A stretch of DNA of 48,252 bases. Source: Fidelibacterota bacterium (lineage in GTDB: Bacteria; Pseudomonadota; Alphaproteobacteria; Rhodospirillales; Rhodospirillaceae). The stretch lies in the NCBI GenBank assembly GCA_947476065.1, contig CANJPG010000019.1:1-48252 (forward strand). The letters run 5' to 3'. The translations under genes and the position numbers were made by a program. Shown here piece by piece: positions 8,274 through 17,114 of this stretch; position 1 is the stretch's first letter, and each line of letters starts with the position of its first letter. The notes under the pieces were generated by a model that searched no databases, was not told where the DNA came from, and worked only from the letters and a program-made list of their open reading frames with translations.

Positions 8274-9272
8274 ATGAGCAAGCGCAGCGAACCCGTGCAG
8301 AGCGAAACGACGGTATCTGTTCCCGACCGCCAGGTTTCTGTGCGCGAGCTTTTCGGCTTCGCCAGCGACATGAAAGTGCCTGCGTTCTCGCAGCGCAGCG
8401 AACACGTGCCCGAGATCGACGAGGCCTACCGCTTCGATCCCGAAACTACGTTGGCCATCCTCGCCGGCTTTGCACACAACCGCCGTGTGCTCATCCAGGG
8501 CTACCATGGCACCGGTAAGTCGACGCATATCGAACAGGTCGCCGCACGCCTCAACTGGCCGTGCCTGCGCATCAACCTCGACAGCCACATCAGCCGCATC
8601 GATCTGATCGGCAAGGATGCGATTGTCCTGCGCGACGGCGTGCAGGTCACCGAATTCCGCGAAGGCCTCTTGCCCTGGGCGCTCCAACATCCTGTCGCCC
8701 TGGTGTTCGACGAATACGACGCCGGCCGGCCCGACGTGATGTTCGTCATCCAGCGCGTGCTGGAAGTCGAAGGCCGCCTGACCCTGCTCGACCAGAACAA
8801 GGTCATCCGTCCGCATCCGGCCTTCAGGCTGTTCGCCACTGCCAATACGGTTGGCTTGGGCGACACCACCGGCCTTTATCACGGCACGCAGCAGATCAAT
8901 CAGGGTCAGATGGACCGCTGGAACATCGTCGCCATGCTCAACTACCTCAAGCACGACGCCGAAACCAACATCGTCTGCGCCAAAGTGAAAGCCTACGACA
9001 CGCCAGCGGGACGCAAGATCGTCTCGGCCATGGTCAATGTGGCCGATCTCACGCGCGCCGGCTTCATGGCGGGGGACATCTCCACCGTGATGTCGCCGCG
9101 CACCGTCATCAGTTGGGCCGAGAACAACCAGATCTTCAACGACGTCGGCTATTCCTTCCGCGTCACCTTCCTCAATAAATGCGACGAAACCGAGCGCCCG
9201 GTGATTGCCGAGTATTTCCAGCGCAGCTTCGGCGAGGAAGTCAGCGGCGGCGTTATTGAAGCGGTCGCTTAG
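8274..9272 (+). CDS. cobS: Aerobic cobaltochelatase subunit CobS
   Basis: CobS is the AAA+ ATPase subunit of the CobNST chelatase, which inserts cobalt into hydrogenobyrinic acid a,c-diamide in aerobic cobalamin synthesis. The 332-aa protein has Walker A GYHGTGKS (76-83), Walker [10 protein letters not shown] (141-149) and a sensor region [15 protein letters not shown] 8274 is preceded by CTGGAGAA at suitable spacing, so I use it rather than the in-frame start 15 nt upstream. It is followed by cobT after 24 nt; the two form an operon. CobN is not in the window. Confidence 0.96.
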   Translation: MSKRSEPVQSETTVSVPDRQVSVRELFGFASDMKVPAFSQRSEHVPEIDEAYRFDPETTLAILAGFAHNRRVLIQGYHGTGKSTHIEQVAARLNWPCLRINLDSHISRIDLIGKDAIVLRDGVQVTEFREGLLPWALQHPVALVFDEYDAGRPDVMFVIQRVLEVEGRLTLLDQNKVIRPHPAFRLFATANTVGLGDTTGLYHGTQQINQGQMDRWNIVAMLNYLKHDAETNIVCAKVKAYDTPAGRKIVSAMVNVADLTRAGFMAGDISTVMSPRTVISWAENNQIFNDVGYSFRVTFLNKCDETERPVIAEYFQRSFGEEVSGGVIEAVA

Positions 9273-9296
9273 CCGCGCCCCGCGCGTGAGAGTATC

Positions 9297-11210
9297 GTGA
9301 AGCCGACCCACCAAACCCAAAGCGACAAGGGCGCCTCGCGCACCGAGACCTTCAAAAACGCCACCACCGCGGCGGTGAAGGCGCTTGCCGGCAAGCCTGA
9401 AACCACCGTCGTCTTCACGCCAATCGCCAACCAGAAGCCGGGCGTCGGCCCTAGCGGTACCGACGTACGCCTGCCGCTGCCGCCGCAGAAACTTACCCGC
9501 GAGCACATCACGCGCCTGCGCGGTGCGGCCGATGCCGCCGCGATGCGACTCAAGCATCACGACGCCGGCGTCCACGCCCGCCGGATGCCGCTCGGTAAGG
9601 ACGCCGTCGATGCCTATAACGCAATGGAACAGGCGCGTGTCGAGATACTCGGCGCTCAACAATTCTCCGGCGTTGGCCAGAACCTCGGCAATGCGCTGGA
9701 ACAGCGTCTGGCCGCCGAGGGCTACCACATGGCGCGCGATCTGGCCCACGTCGAGCGCGGCGATGCGCTCAAGGTGCTGGTGCACGGCCGCTTGAACGCG
9801 CTGACCTTGGGCGCCACCGGCAAGCACATCCAGAACATCCTGCGCACGCAGTTCGGCGAAAAGCTCGACAAGAGCCTCGACGACTTGGCCGCCAACGTGC
9901 AGGACCAGAAGAAAAGCGCCGACATCCTGCGCCGCCTGATCGAGGACATGGAGCTCGAGAAGGACAACGCCCAGGAGATGGATCGCGACGAGGACTCGGG
10001 CGACGAGGACGAGAACGCCGGCGACAAGGACGAGAACGACGACCGCGACCAGGACGGCACCAATACCGACGCCAAGGATCAGGACCAGGGCGACTCCGCC
10101 ACCACGCCGCAGGATGCCTCAAGCGAAGGCACCCAGGATCAGGAGGGTGAAGGCGAAGGCCAGCCTGCCATGGCTTCGGAAACCGACGACCAGAGCGACG
10201 CCAAACAGGCCCGCCCTCGCCCCGGCCACAACCAGCAAGGCCACGCGGACAAATACCGCATCTTCACCACCCGCTTCGACCAGATCGAAGAAGCCTCCGA
10301 CCTCTGCGATCCCGAAGAGCTGGCCCGGCTGCGCCTACAACTCGACCGTCAGCTCGCGCACCTGCAGGGCGTGGTCTCGCGTCTGGCCAACCGCCTGCAG
10401 CGCAAATTGATGGCGCAGCAGCAGCGCAGCTGGGAGTTCGATCTGGAAGAGGGTTTGCTGGATGCGGGCCGCCTCGCGCGCATCGTCACCAATCCCACCC
10501 ACTCGCTGTCCTTCAAGCGCGAGAAGGAGACCCAGTTCCGCGACACCGTCGTTACGTTGCTCATCGACAACTCGGGCTCCATGCGCGGCCGGCCGATCAC
10601 CATCGCCGCCATGACCGCCGACCTTCTGGCGCGCACGCTGGAGCGCTGCGGCGTCAAGGTCGAGATCCTGGGCTTTACCACCAGCCAGTGGAAAGGCGGC
10701 CAGTCACGCCGCCTGTGGACCGACAGCGGCAAGCAGCCCAATCCCGGGCGTCTCAACGATCTGCGCCACATCATCTACAAGTCCGCCGACATGCCCTGGC
10801 GCCGCGCGCGCCGCAACCTGGGCCTGATGCTGCGTGAAGGCATTCTCAAGGAAAACATCGACGGCGAAGCCCTCGCCTGGGCGCACAACCGCCTCGCGGC
10901 CCGCAGCGAGCAGCGGCGCATCCTCATGGTCATCTCCGACGGCGCACCGGTCGACGATTCCACATTGTCCGTGAATCCCGGCAACTACCTCGAGCAGCAC
11001 CTGCGCGAGGTCATATCCTTCATTGAAAACAATTCGGATGTGCAGCTGCTGGCCATCGGCATCGGCCACGACGTCACGCGCTACTACCGTCGCGCCGTCA
11101 CACTGATGGACGCCGACGAGTTGGGCGGCGCCGTCATGAGCCAGCTCACCGACCTCTTCGAAGAAGACATCGGCAGCGGCAACAGCTGGGCCGCACCGCT
11201 GGTGATGTAA
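9297..11210 (+). CDS. cobT: Aerobic cobaltochelatase subunit CobT
   Basis: CobT is the von Willebrand A partner that forms the hexameric CobST chaperone complex for CobN. The 637-aa protein starts at a GTG. It contains a long Asp/Glu-rich low-complexity linker at about residues 220-310 (for example [18 protein letters not shown]). The C-terminal VWA domain has the MIDAS motif DNSGS at 424-428. The acidic linker is typical for CobT and ChlD/BchD relatives and explains the shift in base use there. It is co-directional with cobS, 24 nt apart. The stop is 8 nt from the end of the convergent LysR gene. Confidence 0.96.
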   Translation: MKPTHQTQSDKGASRTETFKNATTAAVKALAGKPETTVVFTPIANQKPGVGPSGTDVRLPLPPQKLTREHITRLRGAADAAAMRLKHHDAGVHARRMPLGKDAVDAYNAMEQARVEILGAQQFSGVGQNLGNALEQRLAAEGYHMARDLAHVERGDALKVLVHGRLNALTLGATGKHIQNILRTQFGEKLDKSLDDLAANVQDQKKSADILRRLIEDMELEKDNAQEMDRDEDSGDEDENAGDKDENDDRDQDGTNTDAKDQDQGDSATTPQDASSEGTQDQEGEGEGQPAMASETDDQSDAKQARPRPGHNQQGHADKYRIFTTRFDQIEEASDLCDPEELARLRLQLDRQLAHLQGVVSRLANRLQRKLMAQQQRSWEFDLEEGLLDAGRLARIVTNPTHSLSFKREKETQFRDTVVTLLIDNSGSMRGRPITIAAMTADLLARTLERCGVKVEILGFTTSQWKGGQSRRLWTDSGKQPNPGRLNDLRHIIYKSADMPWRRARRNLGLMLREGILKENIDGEALAWAHNRLAARSEQRRILMVISDGAPVDDSTLSVNPGNYLEQHLREVISFIENNSDVQLLAIGIGHDVTRYYRRAVTLMDADELGGAVMSQLTDLFEEDIGSGNSWAAPLVM

Positions 11211-11217
11211 GCCACGC

Positions 11218-12138
11218 CTACGCCGCCTGCACGACTTTCTTGCCCGTCAGCCGGCCGTGGTCCGCCCCAATAGCGTCGGCGAGGAAATCGTAGACCGCGC
11301 GGATGCGGCCGCTGCGCCGCATGTCGGCGTGGGTCACCAGCCAGACCTCCATGCGGTGGTCGAAATCTTCCGGCAGCACCCGGGTCAAGGTGGCGTCGGC
11401 ATCCGCCAGTACGCAGTCGTGTACGCCCAGTCCAATCCCCGCCTGCGTTGCGGTCAGCTGGCCGATGAAGCTCGATGAACGATGCACGATCTTTTCCGGC
11501 GAGAAACAGCGCTCGAGCCGCTGCACAGCTTTATTGCGCGTGCCCATGTTCTCGTCAAAGCCGACAAGAAAGTGACTCTTCAACTGCATCACCGTCGTCG
11601 GCGTGCCGTGTTTGGCGAGATAGTCCTTCGCGCCGTAAAGGCCCATCACCATCTCGCCCACATGGCGGGCGATGAGATCGGGCTGGTCGGGCCGGAATAG
11701 GCGGATGGCGATGTCGGCTTCGCGGCGCACGAGGTTGGCGGCGCGGTTGTCCACCAGCACTTCGACGCAGACGCCGGGATATTTGGCATGGAACGCGGCC
11801 AGGCGCTTGGGCAGCCACAAGGCGCCGATGCTTTCCGTCACCGACAGGCGCACGGTGCCGCTGAGACCTTCCTGCGCCGCATCGGCGCGGCGTTCGATGG
11901 CCAGCGCCTCTTCTTCCACACGGCGTGCACCGGCCAGCACATTCTCGCCGGCATCGGTCAGCAGCAATCCGCGCGGCGTGCGCTGGAACAGCGGCACTTT
12001 CAATTGCGCTTCAAGGGCGGCGATGCGCCGGCTCAGCGTCGGCTGGCTGACGCGCAACCGTCGCGCGGCCTGCGACAACCCGCCGGCCTCGGCGACCGCG
12101 ATGAAATCCCGAAGGATGCTCCAGTCCATACTGTTCAT
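11218..12138 (-). CDS. LysR-family transcriptional regulator
   Basis: The 306-aa protein has the N-terminal winged helix-turn-helix, residues about 5-65, with the classic segment SQAARRLRVSQPTLSRRIAALE. An effector-binding domain of the LysR_substrate type covers about 95-295. The second Met (residue 4) is an alternative start. The target is unknown. It is divergent from a small secreted-protein gene across a 127-bp gap that holds a perfect 14-bp palindrome 32 nt upstream of its start codon, a likely site for autoregulation. Confidence 0.93.
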   Translation of the reverse strand: MNSMDWSILRDFIAVAEAGGLSQAARRLRVSQPTLSRRIAALEAQLKVPLFQRTPRGLLLTDAGENVLAGARRVEEEALAIERRADAAQEGLSGTVRLSVTESIGALWLPKRLAAFHAKYPGVCVEVLVDNRAANLVRREADIAIRLFRPDQPDLIARHVGEMVMGLYGAKDYLAKHGTPTTVMQLKSHFLVGFDENMGTRNKAVQRLERCFSPEKIVHRSSSFIGQLTATQAGIGLGVHDCVLADADATLTRVLPEDFDHRMEVWLVTHADMRRSGRIRAVYDFLADAIGADHGRLTGKKVVQAA

Positions 12139-12169
12139 GTTGCGCTATGCATTTTGTTTGGTCTGTGTA

Positions 12170-12183
12170 TGTGGAATTCCACA
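12170..12183. promoter_or_regulatory. 14-bp perfect palindrome, candidate LysR operator
   Basis: TGTGGAATTCCACA is a perfect dyad between the divergent LysR gene (start 12138, minus) and the secreted-protein gene (start 12266, plus). Its position fits an autoregulatory site for the LysR protein (inference). A nearby repeat of the GGAATTCC/AATTCC core increases the local symmetry. Confidence 0.45.
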
Positions 12184-12265
12184 ATTCCATTCATAAATTT
12201 AGACGCTAACGTCCCACGCGTGAAAAGTGAACTCTTCGCGGGATTGATCCTGAGGGGTTAGTGCT

Positions 12266-12736
12266 ATGAAATTACAGACAATTTTACTGCTGACAATGCT
12301 CGGCGCGACTTTTGACGCCCGTGCCGGCGATGGGCCCGACTACGTGTGGTCGGCCCGAGCGCCACTGGTGAATCGCGCCACCGAAGCCCTCGCCACCGGG
12401 CATATGGCGCGCGCTGTACGCCTCGCCGCAGCCGCGCAAACCTCAGCGATCCACGCCGCCGACAAGCTAATCGCGGCGCACGACCTTTGCCTCGCTCTAA
12501 TGAGCCAGGGCAAAACTGCCACCGCTGCAGCTCCGTGCCGTACGGCGATCCACGCCGCGGCCACGTTGTCGCCAGCCGACGATGGCTTGGCCCATGACCG
12601 CGGCGCGCTCGTCTCCGGCACCGCCGGCGGCGGCGAGAGTCTCAGCCTCAGCGTGATCGTCCGCGACAACATTGCGCGTGCTTACGGTGCGCGCGTGGTC
12701 GATGATATGCGCGAAGACATAGCCTCGGTCTGGTAA
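12266..12736 (+). CDS. Small secreted protein of unknown function
   Basis: The 156-aa product starts with a signal peptide (MKLQTILLLTMLGATFDARA, cleavage probably after ARA). The mature part is Ala-rich and helical, with ATEALATGHMARAVRLAAAAQTSAIHAADKLIAAHDLCLALMSQGKTATAAAP read in two segments as paired helices like degenerate tetratricopeptide units. It has two cysteines (in HDLCLAL and APCRTAI) that could form a disulfide. No family is recognised. It lies divergent from the LysR gene and 8 nt before the next small gene, so it may be under LysR control and cotranscribed with that gene. Confidence 0.7.
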   Translation: MKLQTILLLTMLGATFDARAGDGPDYVWSARAPLVNRATEALATGHMARAVRLAAAAQTSAIHAADKLIAAHDLCLALMSQGKTATAAAPCRTAIHAAATLSPADDGLAHDRGALVSGTAGGGESLSLSVIVRDNIARAYGARVVDDMREDIASVW

Positions 12737-12744
12737 CATCACCC

Positions 12745-13140
12745 ATGTCCCGCGTTTCCATCACCCGCCTGCGAATCCGCAGCCTGTTCTATGAGCTGCC
12801 GTTCATCTGGCACGCCGTGCGCAGCCAGATGCAAGCCAAACGCGCCGACGGCTGCCAAGGCATGACTCTGCGCCGCACGCCGGGCGCTGTGTATTGGACC
12901 ATAACGATCTGGCGCGATAACGCCGCCATGCGCGCATTCATGCTCTCGGGCGCTCACCGCAAAGCCATGCCAAAGCTGGTCAACTGGTGCGACGAAGCCT
13001 CGCTCACCCACTGGCAGCAAGACACGGATGCGCTGCCAACTTGGGACGAAGCTGAAGAACGTTTAGGCCGCGAAGGCCGTACGTCGCTGGTGGCCAATTC
13101 CTCGCCGGCGCATCTCGCCGGCAAGACGCTTGGCGCATAA
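12745..13140 (+). CDS. Small protein resembling the dimeric alpha+beta barrel / DUF3291 type
   Basis: This 131-aa soluble protein begins 8 nt after the preceding stop. The segments GAVYWTITIWRDNAAMRAFM and SGAHRKAMPKLVNWCDEASL resemble the strand-helix pattern of DUF3291 and antibiotic-monooxygenase-like barrels, where a statement of effort such as Trp-x-Asp precedes a helix and a G(A/S)HR motif. The assignment is by eye and tentative. No catalytic residues can be named. A strong bidirectional terminator lies 20 nt after the stop, shared with convergent rpmB. Confidence 0.7.
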   Translation: MSRVSITRLRIRSLFYELPFIWHAVRSQMQAKRADGCQGMTLRRTPGAVYWTITIWRDNAAMRAFMLSGAHRKAMPKLVNWCDEASLTHWQQDTDALPTWDEAEERLGREGRTSLVANSSPAHLAGKTLGA

Positions 13141-13153
13141 AACTTGGCTCATA

Positions 13154-13184
13154 AAAAAAGCCCGCCATCTCTGGCGGGCTTTTC
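13154..13184. terminator. Bidirectional intrinsic terminator between rpmB and the small barrel-like gene
   Basis: A run of seven A (13153-13159) precedes GCCCGCC (13160-13166), a 6-nt loop and GGCGGGC (13173-13179), followed by TTTTCTT. The stem is perfect and has a U-tract in both directions, so it can end both convergent transcripts. Confidence 0.9.
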
Positions 13185-13205
13185 TTCAAATCAGATCGCG
13201 AAAGC

Positions 13206-13499
13206 TTAGGCGGCCTTTTTGGCCTGGGCTTTCTTCACGCGGCGCTTGAGCACTTGCGCTTCGGGCTGCAACTTCGCCGTCGGCGTGTTGAGCAGGAAGC
13301 TGTCGAGGCCGCCGCGCTTTTCAATGGTGCGCAGGCCGTTGCTGGTCACGCGCAGACGCACGTTCTGACGCAGCACGTCCGAGATCAGGGTCACCTGATG
13401 CAGGCTCGGCAGAAAGCGACGCCGCGTCTTGTTATTGGCGTGGCTGACGTTATTACCGGTCTGAACACCGCGACCGGTGGCTGCACAACGGCGCGCCAT
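13206..13499 (-). CDS. rpmB: Large ribosomal subunit protein bL28
   Basis: The 97-aa protein has the L28 signature [20 protein letters not shown] and the [12 protein letters not shown] segment, with a Lys-rich C-terminal tail ([12 protein letters not shown]). The ~97-aa form is usual for alphaproteobacteria, where L28 is longer than in E. coli. It is transcribed alone from a recognisable promoter 60-88 nt upstream and ends at the hairpin 13160-13179. The Cys near the N-terminus is a single residue, not a zinc knuckle. Confidence 0.97.
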   Translation of the reverse strand: MARRCAATGRGVQTGNNVSHANNKTRRRFLPSLHQVTLISDVLRQNVRLRVTSNGLRTIEKRGGLDSFLLNTPTAKLQPEAQVLKRRVKKAQAKKAA

Positions 13500-13558
13500 G
13501 GCAAAATCCTTTCGAAATCAGGGCTTGGCACATGCTGCCGTAGCCCGAGAAGGTCGGG

Positions 13559-13587
13559 GTTTTACCTGCTGACCCCTCCAGGGTCAA
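13559..13587 (-). promoter_or_regulatory. Sigma70-type promoter of rpmB
   Basis: On the minus strand TTGACC (13587-13582) is followed after exactly 17 nt by TAAAAC (13564-13559). Transcription would start near 13552, leaving a leader of about 50 nt. The region also contains nested inverted repeats (GGTTTTA/TAAAACC outside, TGACCC/GGGTCA inside), which may be incidental to the promoter elements. Confidence 0.65.
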
Positions 13588-13654
13588 GGATAAAACCGGC
13601 TGCGACCCGCCAGGCTCAATGCCGAAAATTAAAGCCTTTTCAATGCCTTGAGCC

Positions 13655-14065
13655 TTAAGGCGGGGGCTTGCCCTTGGCCGCCTTGATGCCATCGCCGTCG
13701 GCGCCGACCCTTTTAGCGCCGGTTTTGCCGGAGTCCATCAGTCCTTTGACGCCCTTGAGCACTTTGGCGCGCTGGGAGTCGTCGGTCGCCACGCGCTTCA
13801 TGGCCAGCACCGCCTGGCGCAGGGTGAGCAGCCGGGTCATGCCGGCGATGTCGCTAGGCTTGGGCGGCTTGGCGATCATTGCCTTGAGGGCGTCTTCCAG
13901 CACGCCCTGGGCATGCCCGCGTTCACGCTGGTGGATTTCCATGGCCTCGGCCAGGAGGGCCGCGCGGTTGGACGGCGGATTGTAGCCTTTGCTGGCCACG
14001 GCTTTGCGGGGCGCGGCTTTGGCTTTGGCGCCGAGCAAGCCCTTGAGCTTGTCACCCCAGCCCAT
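13655..14065 (-). CDS. Basic, Lys/Ala-rich hypothetical protein
   Basis: I recognise no family in this 136-aa protein. It starts MGWGDKLKGLLGAKAKAAPRK and ends in a Lys/Gly-rich tail. The centre (ALLAEAMEIHQRERGHAQG and MTRLLTLRQAVLAMKRV) looks like amphipathic helices. No signal peptide or membrane segment is evident, and the high charge could suit nucleic-acid or membrane-surface binding (inference only). Its start lies 2 nt after the stop of the 269-aa membrane protein, so the two form one transcription unit and may work together. Confidence 0.7.
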   Translation of the reverse strand: MGWGDKLKGLLGAKAKAAPRKAVASKGYNPPSNRAALLAEAMEIHQRERGHAQGVLEDALKAMIAKPPKPSDIAGMTRLLTLRQAVLAMKRVATDDSQRAKVLKGVKGLMDSGKTGAKRVGADGDGIKAAKGKPPP

Positions 14066-14067
14066 GA

Positions 14068-14877
14068 CTAGGGCGCGGCCGCTTCGAGGCGCTCGCTCAG
14101 GCCTGCCAGACGCCGGCGCTCAAAGTCGTCATCGCCCGCGTCCTCATGGTCTTGCGGCGAGGCCAACTGCGCCGCCAGCGCATCGGCAGCCTTGAACAAA
14201 CGAAAGCCGCGGCCCAGGGCGCCGTCGTCGAAAATCTCCACCGCCAGCTTGTCGTCGGCGCTCAGCGACAGCAGGCGTTCGTAGCGCCGCACGAAAGACG
14301 CCAGCGCCGCGGCGGCAACCAGATCACGCGCCACCGCTTCTGCCATGCGCTCGGCCATATCCGGATGGGAGTTGGCGAAACTGAGGAAGGCCTGCACAAA
14401 TACCGACGTATCGCCATCGCCGTAACGGGCCCAGGCCGCGGCCGCCGCGTCGCGCTTGATCACGCCCAGGCGCTCAGCCAGCACGGCCGCGCTCGAGGCC
14501 ATATCGTTCAGCGCGAGCCGGCGTGTCTCCATCGCCTGAGCCCGCGCACCTTGCGCCTGCAGCTGCATCAGCGTGCGCGCCTGGCTTTCCGCCTGCTGCA
14601 AGCCCTGGCGGTTCTGCGCTGCCATTTCGCCTAGTCTGCGCGAGAACAGCACGACGGCGCGGCGCTGTTCGAGCATGGTGAAGATCAGCCACAAGGCCGC
14701 CAGCGGCGCGCTGGCCGCGGCGACCAGAATGGCAAGATCGAGCGGCCCCAGATCTTTCAGCCCCGCCCAGCCGCCATGCACGCTCACATAAGCCCACAGC
14801 ATGAACAGCCACAGCGTACTTGCGGCAACGGCAAGAATGAGCGCAAGGCGTTCACGTAGCTGCTGAAAGAATTCCAT
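14068..14877 (-). CDS. Membrane-anchored coiled-coil hypothetical protein
   Basis: The 269-aa protein has two membrane helices near the N-terminus (about residues 10-32 and 45-67). A heptad-rich, Gln/Ala-rich stretch then runs to about 130 (for example GLQQAESQARTLMQLQAQG), followed by a mostly helical soluble domain with an acidic segment near the end (EDAGDDDFERRR). No known family is recognised. It is the first gene of a two-gene unit with the basic 136-aa protein. The divergent DUF4743/Nudix gene starts 63 nt away. Confidence 0.75.
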   Translation of the reverse strand: MEFFQQLRERLALILAVAASTLWLFMLWAYVSVHGGWAGLKDLGPLDLAILVAAASAPLAALWLIFTMLEQRRAVVLFSRRLGEMAAQNRQGLQQAESQARTLMQLQAQGARAQAMETRRLALNDMASSAAVLAERLGVIKRDAAAAAWARYGDGDTSVFVQAFLSFANSHPDMAERMAEAVARDLVAAAALASFVRRYERLLSLSADDKLAVEIFDDGALGRGFRLFKAADALAAQLASPQDHEDAGDDDFERRRLAGLSERLEAAAP

Positions 14878-14940
14878 AACTGGATTCTAGGTGAGCCGAG
14901 TCCTATCGTCCATGCACCAAGTGAAGAACAAAGGCCGCCG

Positions 14941-15807
14941 ATGAGCTTTCTTAATAAAGTCGCGTTCTGCAACCGCCGCGACATGCGCCGTTTCGTGCCC
15001 TTCAGCGCAGGCGGCACGCAATACGGCTGGTTGACCCACGAACGCGCGGCGGCGGTGCTGGCCTTTCCTCGGGTGTTTCAAATTGAAAGCACCGGCGTTG
15101 CGCTCAATTCCGCACTGACCACACCGGCGGCACGCTCGAAAGCCATCGCCGACATCGCCCCAGCCCTTGCTGCCACCGGCCTGTTTCCAAAAACCCGCGG
15201 CGAGCTCTATGCCGTGCGCAATCACTGGAGCGATAAACCAGCTTTCAACATCGATCGCGCCCTCAATCCGGGTTTTGGCCTGCGCGCTTATGGCGTGCAC
15301 GCTAATGGCATCGTCGAGAAGCGAAGCGGCCCCCATCTCTGGATCGGCACCCGCGCTAAGAGCCTGCTGGTGGAACCGGGCAAGCTCGATAACATGGTCG
15401 CCGGCGGCCAGCCCGCCGGTTTGGGCTTGATGGAAAACCTGATCAAGGAATGCGGCGAAGAAGCCCACATCACGCCCAAACTCGCCCGCAGCGCGCGCCC
15501 TACCGGCGTCCTGAGCTATAGTTTCGAATCACCCCAAGGCCTGCGCTGCGACACCTTGTTCTGCTACGACCTCGTCGTGCCGCCGGCTTTCAAGCCGCGC
15601 GCTAGCGAGGAGATCTCGCGCTTTGAGCTGATGCCCTTGCCCAAGGTTCTAAAGCTGGTCGCCGGCACCCACCGCTTCAAGTTCAACGTCACTTTGGTGA
15701 TCATCGACTTCGCCATCCGCCACGGCTTCATCACCCCGGACACCGAACCGGCCTACGAGCGCCTTGTTGCCGGCCTGCACGAACACCCTCAACCTATTGG
15801 CGGATAA
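14941..15807 (+). CDS. DUF4743/Nudix hydrolase (Tnr3/TPK-like C-terminal Nudix family)
   Basis: The 288-aa protein has an N-terminal DUF4743 domain (about residues 1-105) and a Nudix domain (about 115-265). The Nudix box reads AGGQPAGLGLMENLIKECGE followed by EAHI. The metal-binding K/R-E-x-x-E-E core is present, but the first consensus Glu is Leu, as is normal for this subfamily. Eukaryotic relatives are fused to thiamine pyrophosphokinase and remove damaged (oxo- or oxy-) thiamine diphosphate analogues. A housecleaning role on thiamine derivatives is therefore likely by family knowledge, not proven here. It stands alone upstream of accA. Confidence 0.88.
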   Translation: MSFLNKVAFCNRRDMRRFVPFSAGGTQYGWLTHERAAAVLAFPRVFQIESTGVALNSALTTPAARSKAIADIAPALAATGLFPKTRGELYAVRNHWSDKPAFNIDRALNPGFGLRAYGVHANGIVEKRSGPHLWIGTRAKSLLVEPGKLDNMVAGGQPAGLGLMENLIKECGEEAHITPKLARSARPTGVLSYSFESPQGLRCDTLFCYDLVVPPAFKPRASEEISRFELMPLPKVLKLVAGTHRFKFNVTLVIIDFAIRHGFITPDTEPAYERLVAGLHEHPQPIGG

Positions 15808-15850
15808 AGATTTCTTACAGCTATATAAGGTGGGGGCAACCGTCACGCGG

Positions 15851-15902
15851 TTGACTTTTTGCGCCGCGGTAGGCATCAATGCTCCATTAAACTGCAGTTT
15901 AA
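15851..15902 (+). promoter_or_regulatory. accA promoter region with 16-bp perfect palindrome
   Basis: TTGACT (15851-15856) is a good -35. At 17-18 nt spacing a weak -10 (CATCAA or ATCAAT, about 15874-15880) follows. TTAAACTGCAGTTTAA (15887-15902) is a perfect 16-bp dyad where transcription would begin, 47 nt before the accA ATG. This position suits a repressor operator acting on fatty-acid synthesis (inference). Confidence 0.5.
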
Positions 15903-15948
15903 GGTCCTGGCCTCAGTCGGACCTGGCCGATTTAACGTACGGGCAAAC

Positions 15949-16905
15949 ATGCATTTTCTCGATTTTGAAAAGCCGATCGCCGAACTCGAAGGCAAGATCA
16001 CCGAGCTCAAGCACCTGTCCGACAGCGACGGCCTCAACATCGCCGAGGAGGTCAGCCGCCTGCAGATCCAGGTCGACCGGAACCTGCGTTCGGCCTACGG
16101 CAAACTGAGCCCCTGGCAGAAGGCGCAAGTCGCCCGCCACCCTGACCGGCCGCACGCCCTCGACTACATCAAGGCGCTGATCGAAGATTTCATGCCGCTG
16201 GCCGGCGACCGCCTGTTCGGCGAAGACTCCGCCATCGTCGGCGGCCTCGGCCGCTTCAAGGGGCGCTCAGTGATGGTCATCGGCATCGAAAAAGGCCGCG
16301 ACACCGAAACCCGCATCAAACACTCGTTCGGCATGGCGCGCCCGGAAGGCTACCGCAAGGCGCGGCGCCTGATGGAACTGGCCGACAAGTTCGGCATTCC
16401 CGTGGTCACCCTCGTCGATACCGCCGGCGCTTATCCCGGCGTCGATGCCGAAGAGCGCGGCCAGGCCGAAGCCATCGCGCGCTGCATCGAAACCTGCCTC
16501 AACATCCGCGTGCCGCTGATCTCCCTAATCATCGGCGAAGGCGGATCGGGCGGCGCTATTGCACTGGCCACCGGCAATGTCGTGCTGATGCTGGAGCATT
16601 CCGTCTATTCCGTCATCTCACCCGAAGGCTGCGCCTCGATCCTGTGGCGCGACGGCAAAGAAGCCAGCGTCGCCGCCGCAGCTTTGAAGATCACTGCCCA
16701 GGACCTTGAGCGCCTCGGCGTCATTGACGGCATCATCCCCGAGCCCATCGGCGGCGCCCACCGCGCGCCGCAAACCATCTTCAAGGCCGTCGGCGATACG
16801 CTGGAGATGCACTTGGGCCAGCTGGCCCGCGTCGAAGCCGCCCAACTGCGCTTCCGCAGGCGCGACAAATTTCTGCAGATGGGACGCCAGGGACTGTCCG
16901 TTTAG
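15949..16905 (+). CDS. accA: Acetyl-CoA carboxylase carboxyltransferase subunit alpha
   Basis: AccA and AccD form the carboxyltransferase that moves CO2 from biotin to acetyl-CoA, giving malonyl-CoA for fatty acid synthesis. The start ATG 15949 gives 318 aa, the standard length, beginning [17 protein letters not shown]. Family landmarks are [15 protein letters not shown], the [19 protein letters not shown] segment, [10 protein letters not shown] and the oxyanion/[10 protein letters not shown] region. An in-frame extension to 15859 lacks similarity and would run through the palindrome. The asd leader ORF begins about 40 nt after its stop, so part of the asd transcription may come from accA read-through. 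Confidence 0.97.
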   Translation: MHFLDFEKPIAELEGKITELKHLSDSDGLNIAEEVSRLQIQVDRNLRSAYGKLSPWQKAQVARHPDRPHALDYIKALIEDFMPLAGDRLFGEDSAIVGGLGRFKGRSVMVIGIEKGRDTETRIKHSFGMARPEGYRKARRLMELADKFGIPVVTLVDTAGAYPGVDAEERGQAEAIARCIETCLNIRVPLISLIIGEGGSGGAIALATGNVVLMLEHSVYSVISPEGCASILWRDGKEASVAAAALKITAQDLERLGVIDGIIPEPIGGAHRAPQTIFKAVGDTLEMHLGQLARVEAAQLRFRRRDKFLQMGRQGLSV

Positions 16906-16945
16906 GACTTTACTTCCCGTCGCCGGCCGCTGTATGAACCCGCCC

Positions 16946-17023
16946 ATGAACCTCGCCACCAAAACCACCGCCATTATTAAAACGACCACCAAGATCGGTG
17001 GGGCGGCGAGGGTGTGCGCGTAA
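16946..17023 (+). CDS. Putative Thr/Ile/Lys-rich leader peptide of asd
   Basis: This is a 25-codon ORF between accA and asd, with a second in-frame ATG at 16934 that would add four residues. Codons 5-17 (16958-16996) read TKTTAIIKTTTKI: six Thr, three Lys, three Ile and one Ala. Thr, Lys and Ile are all products of the aspartate pathway that passes through Asd, whose gene follows 91 nt after the stop. Leader peptides such as thrL use the same logic. A Shine-Dalgarno site is not obvious, which is the main weakness. The codon run sits directly before mutually exclusive hairpins. Confidence 0.7.
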   Translation: MNLATKTTAIIKTTTKIGGAARVCA

Positions 17024-17080
17024 AACAAACGTGAGGTAAGCAAACTCTCAAGGCCCCACCAACCGGATGGGGCCTTTGTT
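16986..17080 (+). promoter_or_regulatory. Attenuator of asd: pause, antiterminator and terminator hairpins
   Basis: Three competing pairings are visible. CCACC (16986-16990) can pair with GGTGG (16997-17001) inside the leader ORF. GGTGGGGC (16997-17004) is exactly complementary to GCCCCACC (17053-17060), forming an 8-bp antiterminator. GCCCCA within that same downstream segment is the 5' arm of the terminator (17050-17058 with 17068-17076). A ribosome stalled on the first Thr/Lys/Ile codons would cover CCACC and leave GGTGGGGC free, favouring readthrough into asd. A ribosome reaching the stop codon at 17021 would favour termination. Confidence 0.7.
17050..17080 (+). terminator. Intrinsic terminator in the asd leader
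   Basis: AAGGCCCCA (17050-17058) pairs perfectly with TGGGGCCTT (17068-17076), followed by TGTTAT. The 9-bp stem ends 39 nt before asd, too close to be only the accA terminator without also controlling asd. Confidence 0.8.
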
Positions 17081-17114
17081 ATATGGGCGCCCACCCCCAA
17101 CAGGAGAAGCGTCT

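Noticed and set aside
7425-9827. Very long minus-strand open frame of 800 codons opposite the J protein, cobS and cobT
   Set aside because: It lies antisense to three well-supported genes and has no domain signature. Long antisense frames are expected in GC-rich coding DNA.
15887-15902. CtrA box (TTAA-N7-TTAA) in the accA promoter
   Set aside because: The spacing between the TTAA halves is 8 nt, not 7. The perfect dyad fits a dimeric repressor site better.
16605-17100. Minus-strand frame covering the asd leader, with a hydrophobic stretch that looks like a membrane helix
   Set aside because: It is antisense to accA and to the leader. The apparent helix is the reverse complement of the Thr/Ile/Lys codon run.
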